This document shows positions 1 through 9,423 of a stretch of DNA of 64,000 nucleotides, one piece after another. Numbering within the stretch: the stretch's first letter is position 1; every line of letters starts with the position of its first letter. The DNA is from Cytobacillus pseudoceanisediminis (GTDB lineage: Bacteria > Bacillota > Bacilli > Bacillales > Cytobacillaceae), in NCBI RefSeq assembly GCF_023516215.1, contig NZ_CP097349.1:3224001-3288000 (forward strand), written 5' to 3'. The notes under the pieces are model-generated. The model made no database searches, was not told the DNA's origin, and saw nothing but the letters and a program-made list of their open reading frames with translations. A program made the position numbers and the translations under genes.

Positions 1-60
1 TCCCGGATAAGATTTAGATTTCGCGTTTATATTGAAAATTTCGCGATTAAGTACTCAAAT

Positions 61-84
61 AGCCTGGCGGGCTTCCGCCAGGCT
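61..84 (-). terminator. Hairpin at end of acyl-CoA dehydrogenase gene
   Basis: A perfect inverted repeat with 10-bp arms (agcctggcgg / ccgccaggct) and a 4-base loop lies just past the corrected stop codon of the dehydrogenase. On the minus strand it is followed only by a weak T tract, so terminator efficiency is uncertain. Confidence 0.6.
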
Positions 85-89
85 TCTCT

Positions 90-1701
90 TTACTGCAATT
101 CTTCCAGCGCAATTTTCTGATACGCTTTAAAAATGGAATCACAGAACACATCCCATTCTTCAGCCGCTTCCATGGAAGCTTCGCTGACTCCCCGCACACC
201 GGTCGCTGGAGCAGATCTGTCAGCTGCTCGGCAAATCGATCAATCGTTGCCTGAGATGCACCTTCCAGCACGTTCGCAACAAAATCAGCTGGCGGATACC
301 AGTCTGTCACTCTCTGAATATCGCGGTAAATTTGCGTCAGCAGCAGATTGCGCGGGCCTTCCCACTGTTCATTGACAACAATATCGCGGAAAATGCGCGG
401 CAGTGAGGAGAATTCCTCCATGACGCCATGGCCGGCAAAGACGGAGATGGCATCGCGCAGCACCTCTGCTCCTTCGTTTGTTGCACAGATTTTCTGCAGA
501 AGCACAAGCTCCCTCAGGTTAAACAGCTGTTTTCTCAGTTCAATTGGCTGATCAACCGGAATACCGGCATTCAGCGGCTGATCAAGAAGCAGGAATTGAT
601 CATAGATTTTAAAAGCGCCTGCCGCTGTGCGGTGTGCAGCGTTTTCAATTTTCTTCAGTGTTCTCGCTGATAGCGGATAATCTTTTACCTTTTTGCCAAA
701 AACAGTCCGGAAATTTCCATACAGACTGGCTTCACGTGCTGCCCGGAGCATGAATCCTGCGCAGGCAATGCCAATTTCAAGGCGGGATAGTGTCAGGACG
801 ATACCGACCGCAACGGCCACCCCTTTTCCTGCCGGGCCAACCGGATAAGCAAGAGCCCCATTATACTGGAATTCCCCTGTCGGAAGCTCGGCCGTTCCCA
901 TTTTCCACTTGATCCGGTTGATTTCATACCCATTGCGTTTTTCTTTTTCTTTATCTCCCGGAAGCCAGGACGGAACAATAAATGTCGATACTTTATCAGT
1001 GCCGGAAATTTTCGCAGTGACCACCGAATAGTCGGCATGGGCAACCGAACAGAAAAATTTATTGCCGTAGAGGCGATAGATTTTTCCATCTGGAACAGCC
1101 TCAAGTACATTGGCAGGCAAATCCGATCCTCCCTGGATTTCTGTCATGAATTGGGCACCTATCGCAAAGTCCCCACCCAGCCCCTCTTTCGTATGCTGTA
1201 AAATTTGCTCCAGCTCTGGAATATCTTCATTCGGATATTGTTCAAGGAGTGCAATTAATCCAATCGTGCATGTCAGCGGGCAGGCGACACCGGCTTCCCC
1301 AGCTGATGTATCAGCATCCGCTTGGCAAAACTTTCCCAGGCTGGCATTTTGCTTGAAAAGAGACCTGTACTGAACACTTCTTTTTCCAGCTGATGTGTTT
1401 CCATTGGACGGATGACACGGTCAATGCGGTGATTGAAGGCATCAAAATGAAGCAAATACGGACGGACTTCCGGCCTTGCCGCTCTTTCTGCAAGGGTGCT
1501 CCATCTGGAAGAAACAGCAGGAGAAAAATGCTGCAGCTCAATATGTATCTGTTCATATTGTGAGCCTGCATATTTCTTTAAGGCCTTTTGCAAAAATGGA
1601 TCATCCTTATACCAATCCAGATTGTTGCGCTTCTCTAAAAATTCATCAAATGTGTATGAATTCTTTCCTCTTATCTGCTGGTCCTGGGAAGTTATCGTCA
1701 T
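90..1701 (-). CDS. Acyl-CoA dehydrogenase family protein (AidB-like length), two frameshifts
   Basis: This is a flavoprotein of the acyl-CoA dehydrogenase fold, which removes hydrogens at C2-C3 of an acyl-CoA thioester with FAD. About 537 residues after repair is the long AidB-like form rather than the usual 380. Visible signs are the FAD/substrate segment TEIQGGSDLP, the mid-domain SRLEIGIACAGFMLRAAREA, FGKKVKDYPL, and AISVFAGHGVMEEF near the C-terminal helical domain. The frame breaks at a CCCC run at 1297-1300 and again at CCCC 190-193. Adding one base at each restores a continuous protein ending in ALEELQ. The ATG at 1701 has an AAGGAGTG ribosome site. It is divergent from a MerR gene and an acyl-CoA ligase, suggesting carboxylic- or fatty-acid catabolism under that regulator. 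The exact substrate cannot be read. Confidence 0.85.
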
Positions 1702-1723
1702 GGAAAAATCACTCCTTTTTTGA

Positions 1724-1780
1724 TTGACAAATACTAATTTTCAGAATTATTATAAAACTAAGCTAACGTTAACGTCAACT
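1724..1780. promoter_or_regulatory. Divergent promoters with MerR-type operator dyad
   Basis: Rightward promoter TTGACA (1724-1729), 18-bp spacer, TATTAT (1748-1753) points to the merR gene. Leftward promoter TTGACG (1778-1773), 18-bp spacer, TATAAT (1754-1749) points to the dehydrogenase, and the two -10 boxes overlap. An imperfect dyad (8 of 10 pairs) at 1761-1780, centred on ACGTTAACGT, overlies the leftward spacer and -35. That is where MerR-family regulators bind. The operator assignment is inferred from position and symmetry. Confidence 0.65.
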
Positions 1781-1793
1781 AGGAGGATACATA

Positions 1794-2182
1794 ATGACAG
1801 TAGAAAAGATTTTCACCATCAGCGAGCTTGCGACGATGTTTGACATCAGCTCAAGGACGATCCGCTATTACGAGGAAATTGGCATGCTGACTTCGGAAAA
1901 CCGTGACAGCATGACTAAACAGCGCAGCTATACGAATCGTGAGCGCCGGCGGCTGAAGATGATTCTGCGCGGAAAAAACTAGGCTTCAGCCTTCAGGAAA
2001 TCAAGGAAATGATTGATCTTTATGAATTAAATCCGGAAGGTGAAGCGGAAAAAAGCAGGATTATTGCATTCGCTGACAGCAAGCTAAAGGAAATTGAAGA
2101 GCAGATCATGCAGCTGCAGATGCTGCGGGAAGACATTCTGACTTACAAAGAAAAGTATGAAAACAGCCGGGTGAAAACATAA
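1794..2182 (+). CDS. MerR family regulator of acyl-CoA metabolism genes, one frameshift
   Basis: This small MerR-type regulator has about 129 residues once repaired. The N-terminal winged helix-turn-helix reads FTISELATMFDISSRTIRYY, followed by an arginine-rich wing and a C-terminal coiled coil (EIEEQIMQLQMLREDIL) for dimerisation. The reading frame stops early after an AAAAAA run at 1973-1978. One extra A gives GKKLGFSLQEIKEMIDLYEL, the conserved continuation of this family. The start has the site AGGAGG seven bases upstream. It is the first gene before the acyl-CoA ligase and is divergent from the dehydrogenase. It resembles the LiuR/YfmP-like group that controls branched-chain or fatty-acid degradation genes, although the actual effector is unknown. 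Confidence 0.8.
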
Positions 2183-2211
2183 AATTATTCATTTAAAAGG
2201 GGCTGAGCTAA

Positions 2212-3696
2212 GTGGGAGCAACGATTCACGGAGTATTGGAGAGAAATGCAAGGAAGTTTCCTGAAAAGGACGCCTTTATTACGGCGTCGAACCGCCTTAC
2301 CTACGCAGACATGAACCGTACATGCAACAGACTGGCACGATATCTTCAGGGTGAAGGTATCCGGCGGGGTGACCGGATTGCAGTGATGTCCCGCAATAAT
2401 GAGCACTTCTTTTATGCTTTTTTTGCCTGCATGAAGATCGGCGCCATTCCAATGCCGATGAATGTCCGTCTGACACCGAAGGAATTGGGGGCTATTTTTC
2501 AAAACGCGAGTGCTGCAGGGGTTCTGTATGAGGATGAGCTTACTGAAACGGTGACAGCATTAAAAGAGAATTTGAATTTCTATGTTTCGATTCAGGATGC
2601 GGTTGAGGCTTCAGTTCATCTTTCTGACGGCAATCTTGATGTGCCAATTGATTCACGGGATGTCTGCGAGATTCTTTTTACATCCGGAACAACCGGTACG
2701 CCAAAGGGAGTTGTGTTTAACCATGAACGCATACTTTCGATTGCCGCCGCGGTTTCGGTTAATTTCAGCTTATCGCATTGTGATTCCATGCTTACCCTAA
2801 TGCCGCTCTCCCACTCTGCTCCTTTGAATACTTTTTTCATGAGCGGGTTTTACTGCGGCGCCTCTCATGTAATTGGGGACTTTACGCCTAAAGGGTTCCT
2901 GAACTGGATTCAGCAGGAAAAGACGACCTTCTCATTTGCGGCTCCGGTTGCCTATTTGCTTGCGGCAAAGGATCCGGATTTGGCTTCTTATGATTTATCC
3001 AGCATGCGTGTTTTTGCATATGGCGGCGGTCCGCTGGCACTTGCCTCCTATCATCATGTAAAAAAAGCATTTCAGAACGAAAACTTTTATCAGGTTTACG
3101 GGTTGACGGAAGCGGGCCCGAATGGAATTTTATTATATCCGGAAGAGCATCTGGAAAAGGCGGGAAGCATCGGCAAAAATCCGACGGTTAATATGGAAAT
3201 CCGGGTCGTCCGTCCGGATGGCACCGATACGGCTCCCAATGAATACGGCGAGATTCTTCTGACAGGTGACAGCCTCATGCTGGGGTATGACAATAACCCG
3301 GATGAAACAAATGCCGCGATGAAGGATGGCTGGCTCTATACTGGCGATATTGCCTATCGGGATAAGGATGGCTACTTTTACATCGTCGACCGTAAAAAGG
3401 ATGTCATCATCTCGGGCGGCGTCAACATTTATCCGCGTGAAGTCGAAGAAGTACTCGCGAAGCATGACGCGGTTTTGGAATCCTGTGTGGTCGGTGTGCC
3501 GCATGAAGAATGGGGCGAAACCGTTAAGGCTGTTGTCGTGCTGAAGGGAGATGCTTCAGAAGAGGAATTGCGCGCATTTGCGGCTGAACATCTGGCTGAG
3601 TTTAAATGTCCGCGGATATATTCCTTTGTGGATGAATTGCCGCGGAATGCGAGCGGGAAGATTTTAAAGCAGCAGGTGAAATTGGTGCATGCTTAA
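2212..3696 (+). CDS. Acyl-CoA synthetase (AMP-forming, ANL superfamily)
   Basis: A 494-residue adenylate-forming ligase. It activates a carboxylic or fatty acid with ATP to an acyl-adenylate and transfers it to CoA. The phosphate-binding loop FTSGTTGTPKGV is near residue 155, YGLTEAGP near 297 and YTGD near 376. The hinge motif DRKKDVIISGGVNIYP follows, and the catalytic lysine lies in GKIL near 482. The length is typical for the medium/long-chain acyl-CoA ligase group. Translation starts at GTG 2212 behind AAAAGGGG, 30 bp after the MerR stop, so the two probably share a transcript. With the divergent acyl-CoA dehydrogenase it forms the first two steps of acyl degradation. Chain-length preference is not visible. 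Confidence 0.9.
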   Translation: MGATIHGVLERNARKFPEKDAFITASNRLTYADMNRTCNRLARYLQGEGIRRGDRIAVMSRNNEHFFYAFFACMKIGAIPMPMNVRLTPKELGAIFQNASAAGVLYEDELTETVTALKENLNFYVSIQDAVEASVHLSDGNLDVPIDSRDVCEILFTSGTTGTPKGVVFNHERILSIAAAVSVNFSLSHCDSMLTLMPLSHSAPLNTFFMSGFYCGASHVIGDFTPKGFLNWIQQEKTTFSFAAPVAYLLAAKDPDLASYDLSSMRVFAYGGGPLALASYHHVKKAFQNENFYQVYGLTEAGPNGILLYPEEHLEKAGSIGKNPTVNMEIRVVRPDGTDTAPNEYGEILLTGDSLMLGYDNNPDETNAAMKDGWLYTGDIAYRDKDGYFYIVDRKKDVIISGGVNIYPREVEEVLAKHDAVLESCVVGVPHEEWGETVKAVVVLKGDASEEELRAFAAEHLAEFKCPRIYSFVDELPRNASGKILKQQVKLVHA

Positions 3697-3744
3697 TTGT
3701 ATTGGGGATCAGGAGCTTAGGAAGGCACCTGGTTCTTTTTTTAT

Positions 3745-4222
3745 GGAGGATTTATGGCGGCCGTTTTTCTGGCTCTGGCTCCTTTTTCGGCTTCATGAGA
3801 GCTTCATGGCGACCATTTTTCTGGCTCTGGCTCCTTTTTCGGCTTCATGAGAGCTTCATGGCGACCATTCTTCTGCATCTGGCTCCTTTTTCGGCTTCAT
3901 GAGAGCTTCATGGCGACCATTTTTCTGGCTCAGATGCCTTTTTCGGCTTCATGAAGGCTTCATGACTACCATTTTTCTGGCTCTGGCTCCTTTTTCGGCT
4001 TCATGAGAGCTTCATGGCGACCATTCTTCTGCATCTGGCTCCTTTTTCGGCTTCATGAGAGCTTCATGGAGACCATTTTTCTGCCTCTCGTGCCTTTTTC
4101 GGCTTCATCGGCGATTCATGGCGACCATTTTTCTGGCTTTGGTGCTTTTTCGGCTTCATCGGCGATCCATGGCGACCATTCTTCTGCTTTTGGTGCCTTT
4201 TCGGCTTCACGAAGGCTTCAAA
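3745..4222. repeat. 52-bp tandem repeat array A (about 9 units)
   Basis: Head-to-tail units begin with ggcttcatgagagcttcatg and end in a pyrimidine-rich ctcctttttc. Unit starts fall at 3789, 3841, 3893, 3945, 3997, 4049, 4101 and 4152, that is 52 bp apart with one 51-bp step. Within each unit the TTCATG word occurs twice about 14 bp apart. Units differ by a few substitutions, most in the last two copies. Because 52 is not a multiple of three, the open frames across it change phase from unit to unit and are not credible genes. Confidence 0.9.
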
Positions 4223-4240
4223 TTATTTAATCTCAAGGTA

Positions 4241-4675
4241 TAACGACAAAAAGGGAAATCCATCCATGAGGAATGATCGTTAGTCCATGCTATTAACGAC
4301 CAAACAAGAGATACACCATGAAATATGGGAGTTAATCCTAATCATTATCGACCAAACAAGAGGTGCCACATGAAAAATGGGAGTTAATCCTAATCATTAT
4401 CGACCAAACAAAGGTGCCACATGAAATATGGGAGTTAATCCTAATCATTATCGACCAAACAAGAGGTGCCACATGAAATATGGGAGTTAATTCTAATCAT
4501 TAACGACCAAACAAGAGATGCCACATGAAATATGGGAGTTAATTCTAATCATTAACGACCAAACAAGAGATGCCACATGAAATATGGGAGTTATTCCGAA
4601 TCATTATCGACCAATTGAGAGATACACCATGAAATATGGGAGTTATTCCGAATCATTATCCGCCAAATGAGGGAT
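4241..4675. repeat. 52-bp tandem repeat array B (about 8 units)
   Basis: A second array, different in sequence from array A, starts about 20 bp after it. The word gggagttaat recurs at 4327, 4379, 4430, 4482, 4534, 4586 and 4638, so the period is 52 bp with one 51-bp step. Each unit carries cgaccaaacaagag and ccacatgaaatatggg. The first unit (from 4241) is degenerate. No open reading frame or terminator explains it. Confidence 0.9.
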
Positions 4676-4802
4676 TCAGCAGCAATACTGAAGCCCTTCC
4701 CTCCCACTCAGTTGCCCTTTTTCGGGTTTATGATGAAAACAGGAGGAATTCCCCCTTAAAGAAAGTATCTTAATAGTATAACCAAACAATCCAGGAGGCC
4801 AC

Positions 4803-5681
4803 ATGAAATCAAGAACCGAAACCGAGATGATGAATCTGATTTTATCAACAGCCCGGGAAGATGAACGGGTGCGCGCGGTTATTCTGAATGGCTCGCGCGC
4901 GAATCCGAATGTGAGGAAGGATATTTTCCAGGATTACGATATTGTGTACATAGTTAGGGAAATGGAGTCCTTTACCTGTGATCATAGCTGGGTGGATGTA
5001 TTTGGCGAGCGGGTTATGATGCAGATGCCGGAGGAGAAGGTGCTGCCGCCTGCCGATGGGCACGGACGCTTCCCCTATTTGATGCAGTTTATGGACGGGA
5101 ACAGGATTGATCTGACTTTGATTCCGGCTGACGAGATGGATGAGCTGCTGGAGCCCGACAGTCTGAGTGTGCTGCTTCTTGATAAGGATGGACTGATTGG
5201 GTACCTGCCGCCAGCCAGTGACCGGGATTATCTGATCAAGAAACCGGATGCCCAGGAATTTGCAGATCTCTGCAATGAATTTTGGTGGATCACGATGAAT
5301 ATCAGCAAAGGGCTTTGGCGCAGGGAGCTTACTTATGCGATGTTTATGCATGAGCAGATCAACCGCAATGTGCTAATTACCATGCTCGAATGGAAGGTTG
5401 GCATCACAGACGATTTTACAAAGAGCGCAGGCAAAGCCGGCAAGTATCTGCCCGATTTTCTTCCTGACGAGGTATGGGAGCAGTTCGAATCCACCTATTC
5501 AGACGCCGATTTTCATCACATATGGGAAGCCCTTTTTACAATGTGCTCCCTTTTCAGAGAAACGGCCGTCGAGGTCGCAGAAAAGCTGGGCTTCGAATAC
5601 CCGTTTGAAGATGATAAGCGTGTAACTGCTTTTTTAAAGCATGTCCGCATCCTGCCTGCCAATGCATCATCCATCTATTAA
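4803..5681 (+). CDS. AadK-like aminoglycoside 6-adenylyltransferase
   Basis: A nucleotidyltransferase of 292 residues in the aminoglycoside 6-adenylyltransferase family (ANT(6), AadK of Bacillus). These enzymes transfer AMP from ATP to streptomycin. The nucleotidyltransferase signature NGSRANPNVRKDIFQDYDIV lies near residues 29-48 with the two metal-binding acidic residues in DYDIV. The third acidic position is probably in NRIDLTLI. The C-terminal helical region (FWWITMNISKGLWRRELTYA) matches the family. The ATG has GGAGG with a 5-base spacer. The gene stands alone between the repeat arrays and a terminator. Many chromosomal aadK homologues give little resistance, so activity on streptomycin is only inferred. 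Confidence 0.85.
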   Translation: MKSRTETEMMNLILSTAREDERVRAVILNGSRANPNVRKDIFQDYDIVYIVREMESFTCDHSWVDVFGERVMMQMPEEKVLPPADGHGRFPYLMQFMDGNRIDLTLIPADEMDELLEPDSLSVLLLDKDGLIGYLPPASDRDYLIKKPDAQEFADLCNEFWWITMNISKGLWRRELTYAMFMHEQINRNVLITMLEWKVGITDDFTKSAGKAGKYLPDFLPDEVWEQFESTYSDADFHHIWEALFTMCSLFRETAVEVAEKLGFEYPFEDDKRVTAFLKHVRILPANASSIY

Positions 5682-5707
5682 AAAAATCCCCTTCACAGGG
5701 GATTTTT
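5682..5707. terminator. Bidirectional terminator
   Basis: Stem aaaaatcccct / aggggattttt with a 4-base loop sits between the convergent aadK-like gene and the nucleobase permease, with A and T runs on both sides so that it can serve both. Confidence 0.85.
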
Positions 5708-7015
5708 CTAGTTATTCTTCAATTCCAGCTGTTCGAACGCAGACCAGTTCACCATTTTTTCAAGAAGAATGGAGATCAGGACGCCCATCAAAAGCCCGTT
5801 GGATAGGAATGGCTGAATCAAAACCGGCAATTCTGCGAATACCGCGGCCGGTGTATTCATCAAACTGATGCCGATCAGGACGGGTGCGGCTAAACGGAAT
5901 ATTGTGTCTGAGTTGAACACTTTTCCGCTTAAGCTGTTGAAAGCTGTCCCGAATAACTGCAGATATGCGACAAACAGCACGGCGTTCCCGACTGTTACCG
6001 GCATGCCGGCCAGCCATGACCCGAGATGCGGAATCAGGCCAATGACCGTCAGGAGCGCGCCGCCGATGAAGAATGGTGTTCTCATCAATATTCTCGTGCT
6101 TTGCAGAAATCCGATCGATGAGGTGAATGGCGTATACGGCACGAGACCAAACCCGCTTCCCATCACTGTGAAAACTGCGGTGATAAAAATCGATCCGCGG
6201 TATTCGCGTTTCCCGGATTCTTTTTTAAATAAACGGTCACTGGAGCTGATGGAAGCGACTGTGTTGCTCAGGTTCATCAGACTGGCAAAAAAGGCGACGG
6301 CCACAATTCCGATTTCGAGGTTAGGCTGTCCCAGCGGAAACAGTGTAAAGCTCACATCTCCGGACGCTGTCCCCTGCATCGCTTGACCGGCAAACAGTAG
6401 ATCATAGCCTATCCATCCTGCCAGCAATCCTATTAAGATGGAAAAATTGCTGATGACGGCGTTCCCTTTTAATTTTAATAAACTCACAAAAATGACGAGT
6501 GCAAAGGAATAAAGGGTGATGGGAACATCAATGGTGCCCTGTTCACTGACCTTCATCATGCCTTTGAAAAAGATGAAAATCAGCTGGAAGGTTAATAGGA
6601 ACAGGTAAACGGACATCACCATCGGGCTGAATATCGATTTTAGCAGAGAGATGCCGTTGAAGGCTGCTAGAATTAGAGTGACAGCCGAAGCGAGCAGTAC
6701 GCCTGTCGCAATTCCGCCCCCGATTTCCGTATAGCTCATGCCAAGGGACGATGCCGACAGTCCAAGGTTTAAGATGACTCCCCACAATAAGCCGGAATGG
6801 CCTTCCATGAGCGGATACCGATGCCCTTTCCAGCCTTGAAAAATGGTTGCCAGCCCCGTAAAGATAAGCGAGGCTCTCAGCATCATCGCAATCGTTTCTC
6901 CCGGCAGCCCGAAGACTGTTCCAACCGAAATTGGGACCATCACTGTATTAGCAAAAATAAAAAATAGCCATTGAACAGAAGAAAATATCGTTACGGTACC
7001 AAACCGTTTATCCAA
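5708..7015 (-). CDS. Purine/uracil permease, NCS2 family
   Basis: A polytopic membrane protein of 435 residues with about 12-14 hydrophobic segments. It belongs to the nucleobase:cation symporter-2 family of proton-driven uracil, xanthine or purine importers. The family region includes GFGLVPYTPFTSSIGFLQ, which corresponds to the conserved segment after transmembrane helix 9. MSYTEIGGGI and LMNLSNTVASISSSDRLF are further family-like stretches. It looks closest to the YwdJ-like branch of Bacillus rather than to PbuX or PyrP, so the substrate is uncertain. The gene is monocistronic, ends in a shared terminator, and no purine riboswitch is visible in the leader. A short 20-bp repeat cluster follows upstream. 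Confidence 0.8.
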   Translation of the reverse strand: MDKRFGTVTIFSSVQWLFFIFANTVMVPISVGTVFGLPGETIAMMLRASLIFTGLATIFQGWKGHRYPLMEGHSGLLWGVILNLGLSASSLGMSYTEIGGGIATGVLLASAVTLILAAFNGISLLKSIFSPMVMSVYLFLLTFQLIFIFFKGMMKVSEQGTIDVPITLYSFALVIFVSLLKLKGNAVISNFSILIGLLAGWIGYDLLFAGQAMQGTASGDVSFTLFPLGQPNLEIGIVAVAFFASLMNLSNTVASISSSDRLFKKESGKREYRGSIFITAVFTVMGSGFGLVPYTPFTSSIGFLQSTRILMRTPFFIGGALLTVIGLIPHLGSWLAGMPVTVGNAVLFVAYLQLFGTAFNSLSGKVFNSDTIFRLAAPVLIGISLMNTPAAVFAELPVLIQPFLSNGLLMGVLISILLEKMVNWSAFEQLELKNN

Positions 7016-7159
7016 GGTATCAACACCGCTTTCTATTATTTCGTTTCTCTAAAAATAAACTAGCTATTATTATAGTACAAATCGCGAAAAATTTCTTTGG
7101 ATTTTTCTTGCAGAAGGATGGAATTTGGAAGAAAGCGGAGCTGGAGCCTGGAATATCGG

Positions 7160-7232
7160 CGGCTGAGCGATATATTGAAAAGCTGACCGATAAAGTGAAA
7201 TTTTGACCGTTATCCATTAATTGACCGAAATA
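7160..7232. repeat. 20-bp spaced repeat cluster (GACCGATA type)
   Basis: Four copies of a core like tgaccgata are placed at 7164, 7184, 7204 and 7222, giving steps of 20, 20 and 18 bp. The spacing words are A/T-rich (tattgaaaag, aaagtgaaat). The same core appears at 20112 and 20132 beside the kyn genes. It occupies the gap between the two leftward transporter genes, upstream of the permease and downstream of the DUF819 gene. No other feature is seen there. Confidence 0.7.
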
Positions 7233-7261
7233 CTAGAGATGTTAACGGCCATGCAAAATAG

Positions 7262-7289
7262 AAAAAACCCGCAAAATCCATTGCGGGCG
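7262..7289 (-). terminator. Terminator of DUF819 gene
   Basis: Stem cccgcaa / ttgcggg with a 6-base loop, followed on the minus strand by TTTTTTC, lies 12 bp after the DUF819 stop. Confidence 0.85.
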
Positions 7290-7300
7290 CTTCTCCATTT

Positions 7301-8527
7301 TTACATAAACCCCGAAAACCACAGTCCGAGCGCGGTTCCAACGTAGTTGCCGATGATATAGCCCAGCGTTCCGACGACGAGTATCGGTCCGATCAGATCC
7401 TTCCAGCCTTTGGCGATGGCCATGGCGGCAGCGGTAGTCGGGCCGCCGACATTGGCATTGCTGGCCAAAAGGATTTCTTCGAGGTCATATTTTAGCAGTT
7501 TGCCTGCTGTTAAAGATACAGTCAGGTTCACTACGACGATAATGAACACAAACACCAGCAGCAGCGGGGCATTTTCGATAATCAGCGGAATCGATGCCGG
7601 GATGCCGATCACGACAAAGAACAGGTAAATCAGGAATGTGCCGATTTCCTGGCTTCCGTTAATAGACTCGAAGTACCTCGGAAACATGGCCAATACCAGG
7701 AACGTCAGAGTGGTCAGCATCAAATACTTGTCTCCAAACAGCCCGTTTACGAGATTGATAAAGAAAGAAACGTCATCCCCGGAAGGAATGGCGGAGTCCA
7801 GGAATTCAGCAACTTTAAATGAAACAATCACCAGCAAAAAAGCTGTTCCGACGGATAACGCGATATCCTTTAAGGAGATGTCCTTTCGCTTCCAAAAGCT
7901 TTCCGCAAGTGTCTTCCCCTCTACTCCTATACTGCCGCTTTCCACCTGGTCTACATGCGGCGTTTTAAACCGGCGCCGGAAAAAGCCAATGGCCGGTACC
8001 ATCATCAGAACGACGAAGTAAATGGCCATCATTAAATTATCGGCGACAACTGCGGCTGATACCATTTCTCCAGGCGTCTTGAACTTTGCCGCCATGGCCG
8101 CGAAGTTTACCCCGCCGCCAATATAGGACGCGCTGAGCATGGCTCCTAGTTTATCAAGGACAGGTATATGATCTTTCAGCAAGAAGAAGCTGATGATCAC
8201 CCCTGCCACTGTCCCGATGGAGCTGATCAGAAAGATAATCAGCAGACGGCCGCTTTCCTGCCAGATTCTTTTAATCTTCACATGAAAAAGAAGCAATGGG
8301 ATCGCAAGCGGAATGATAAAAGTCCAGACTGCATCGTATACAGGTGATGCTGTCGGAATAATGCCGGTATTGGATAGAATGATGGCGCCAATCAGGGCAA
8401 CAATCGCCCCTGAAATTTTTGCTGCCCAGCTGTAACGCTGCTCCAGATAGATGCTTGCCGAGGCCCATACCACAATAATTCCCCATAGTGTTACATAATC
8501 ATCAGCTTTAATAAGTGTCTGCTCCAA
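7301..8527 (-). CDS. DUF819 family membrane protein (YjcL-like)
   Basis: A hydrophobic protein of about 408 residues with roughly 11-12 membrane segments. It matches DUF819, a family that includes Bacillus YjcL and has a transporter-like fold. Conserved pieces include YLEQRYSWAAKISGA near the start, the glycine-rich SASYIGGGVNFAAMA near residue 135, and NANVGGPTTAAAMAIAKGW near the C-terminus. The two glycine/asparagine motifs are internally related, as expected for an inverted-repeat transporter. TTG 8527 was chosen because AAGGAGG lies 8 bases upstream and the product begins like YjcL. ATG 8533 is too close to that site, and ATG 8602 is another in-frame option. The substrate is unknown. Confidence 0.8.
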   Translation of the reverse strand: MEQTLIKADDYVTLWGIIVVWASASIYLEQRYSWAAKISGAIVALIGAIILSNTGIIPTASPVYDAVWTFIIPLAIPLLLFHVKIKRIWQESGRLLIIFLISSIGTVAGVIISFFLLKDHIPVLDKLGAMLSASYIGGGVNFAAMAAKFKTPGEMVSAAVVADNLMMAIYFVVLMMVPAIGFFRRRFKTPHVDQVESGSIGVEGKTLAESFWKRKDISLKDIALSVGTAFLLVIVSFKVAEFLDSAIPSGDDVSFFINLVNGLFGDKYLMLTTLTFLVLAMFPRYFESINGSQEIGTFLIYLFFVVIGIPASIPLIIENAPLLLVFVFIIVVVNLTVSLTAGKLLKYDLEEILLASNANVGGPTTAAAMAIAKGWKDLIGPILVVGTLGYIIGNYVGTALGLWFSGFM

Positions 8528-8733
8528 TAACATTTCCTCCTTTTTTACAGTGTCACTACTACTCATAGTAGCTCTATCTCTTTTAAAATTCAAAATATTC
8601 AAACCGGACGGAATTGATTCAACAAAATTCGGGTGGTGCCTGTCACCAAAAATTATTTTATATTTTTTTGAAGCCGAAAGTGCCCTTTCGTACGTCTAGA
8701 TTGCAGACACTTTTTTAGAAGGAAGGTTATTGC

Positions 8734-9423
8734 GTGATAGAAGTTAGAGAATTAAGCCATGCGTTTGAGATTGGCAAAAAAGAAAAGAAGACGGTAATTC
8801 CGGTATTGGAGGATGTTTCTTTTTCAGTGGAAAAAGGCGAGATTGTCACGATTGTGGGCAGGAGCGGATCCGGGAAGTCGACGCTCTTGAATATCATCAG
8901 CGGTTTTATTAAGCCAAAGCATGGGGAGGTCTGGATACAGGGTGAAAAGGTCAGTGACTATAACGAAGGCAAATTCGCTGATTTCCGCCTGGCGAATCTC
9001 GGATTCATTTTCCAGAGCTTTCAGCTGATTCCGAGCATGACGGCTTACCAAAATGTCGAGCTCCCTCTCATTCTCAAAGGGATGACTGAAAAGGAAAGAC
9101 AGCAGAAGACGGAAGAGACGTTAAAGCGGGTAGGCCTTATCGAATATAAAGATCATTATCCAAGTGAGCTTTCCGGCGGACAGCAGCAGCGCGTCAGCAT
9201 CGCCCGGGCGCTTGTGGTAAATCCTCCCCTCATTCTGGCTGATGAACCGACAGGCAGCCTGGACAGTGAAACAGAAAACGAGCTGCTGCAGTTCATTCAA
9301 GAGCTGAACCGGGATCTGGGCATCACGTTTCTGATTATTACGCACGACGAAAAAGTGGCAGCCATCGGCCATAAGACAATTGAAATCACAGATGGAAGGG
9401 TTATGGAGGGTGTATTGGCATGA
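8734..9423 (+). CDS. ABC transporter ATP-binding protein (MacB/LolD type)
   Basis: A 229-residue ABC ATPase. Walker A is [11 protein letters not shown] near residue 45, the Q-loop [11 protein letters not shown] follows, the signature is [15 protein letters not shown] and Walker B is [13 protein letters not shown]. The sequence family is the one that pairs with FtsX-type permeases and works as a mechanotransmitter for lipoprotein or antimicrobial-peptide export. GTG 8734 is preceded by AAGGAAGG. Its stop overlaps the ATG of the next gene (ATGA at 9420), so the two subunits are translationally coupled. A short GGTG/CACC inverted element about 100 bp upstream resembles a dispersed Bacillus intergenic repeat. 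The substrate is unknown. Confidence 0.9.
   Translation: MIEVRELSHAFEIGKKEKKTVIPVLEDVSFSVEKGEIVTIVGRSGSGKSTLLNIISGFIKPKHGEVWIQGEKVSDYNEGKFADFRLANLGFIFQSFQLIPSMTAYQNVELPLILKGMTEKERQQKTEETLKRVGLIEYKDHYPSELSGGQQQRVSIARALVVNPPLILADEPTGSLDSETENELLQFIQELNRDLGITFLIITHDEKVAAIGHKTIEITDGRVMEGVLA

Noticed and set aside
3702..4243. Open frames of 60-75 codons across array A
   Set aside because: They consist of repeat sequence in shifting phases, lack consistent ribosome sites and the unit length is not a multiple of three.
3745..4675. CRISPR array interpretation of the 52-bp arrays
   Set aside because: There is no alternation of a constant repeat with unique spacers; the whole unit is repeated. No cas gene is present in the window.
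4845..5351. Long antisense frame of 168 codons in the aadK-like gene
   Set aside because: It is the mirror of a real gene with clear nucleotidyltransferase motifs and lacks a ribosome site.
6543..6785. Leftward 80-codon frame inside the permease gene
   Set aside because: It is in another frame of a clear membrane protein gene and has no independent ribosome site.
7016..7160. Purine riboswitch before the nucleobase permease
   Set aside because: No three-way-junction pattern or conserved loop words could be found in the leader.
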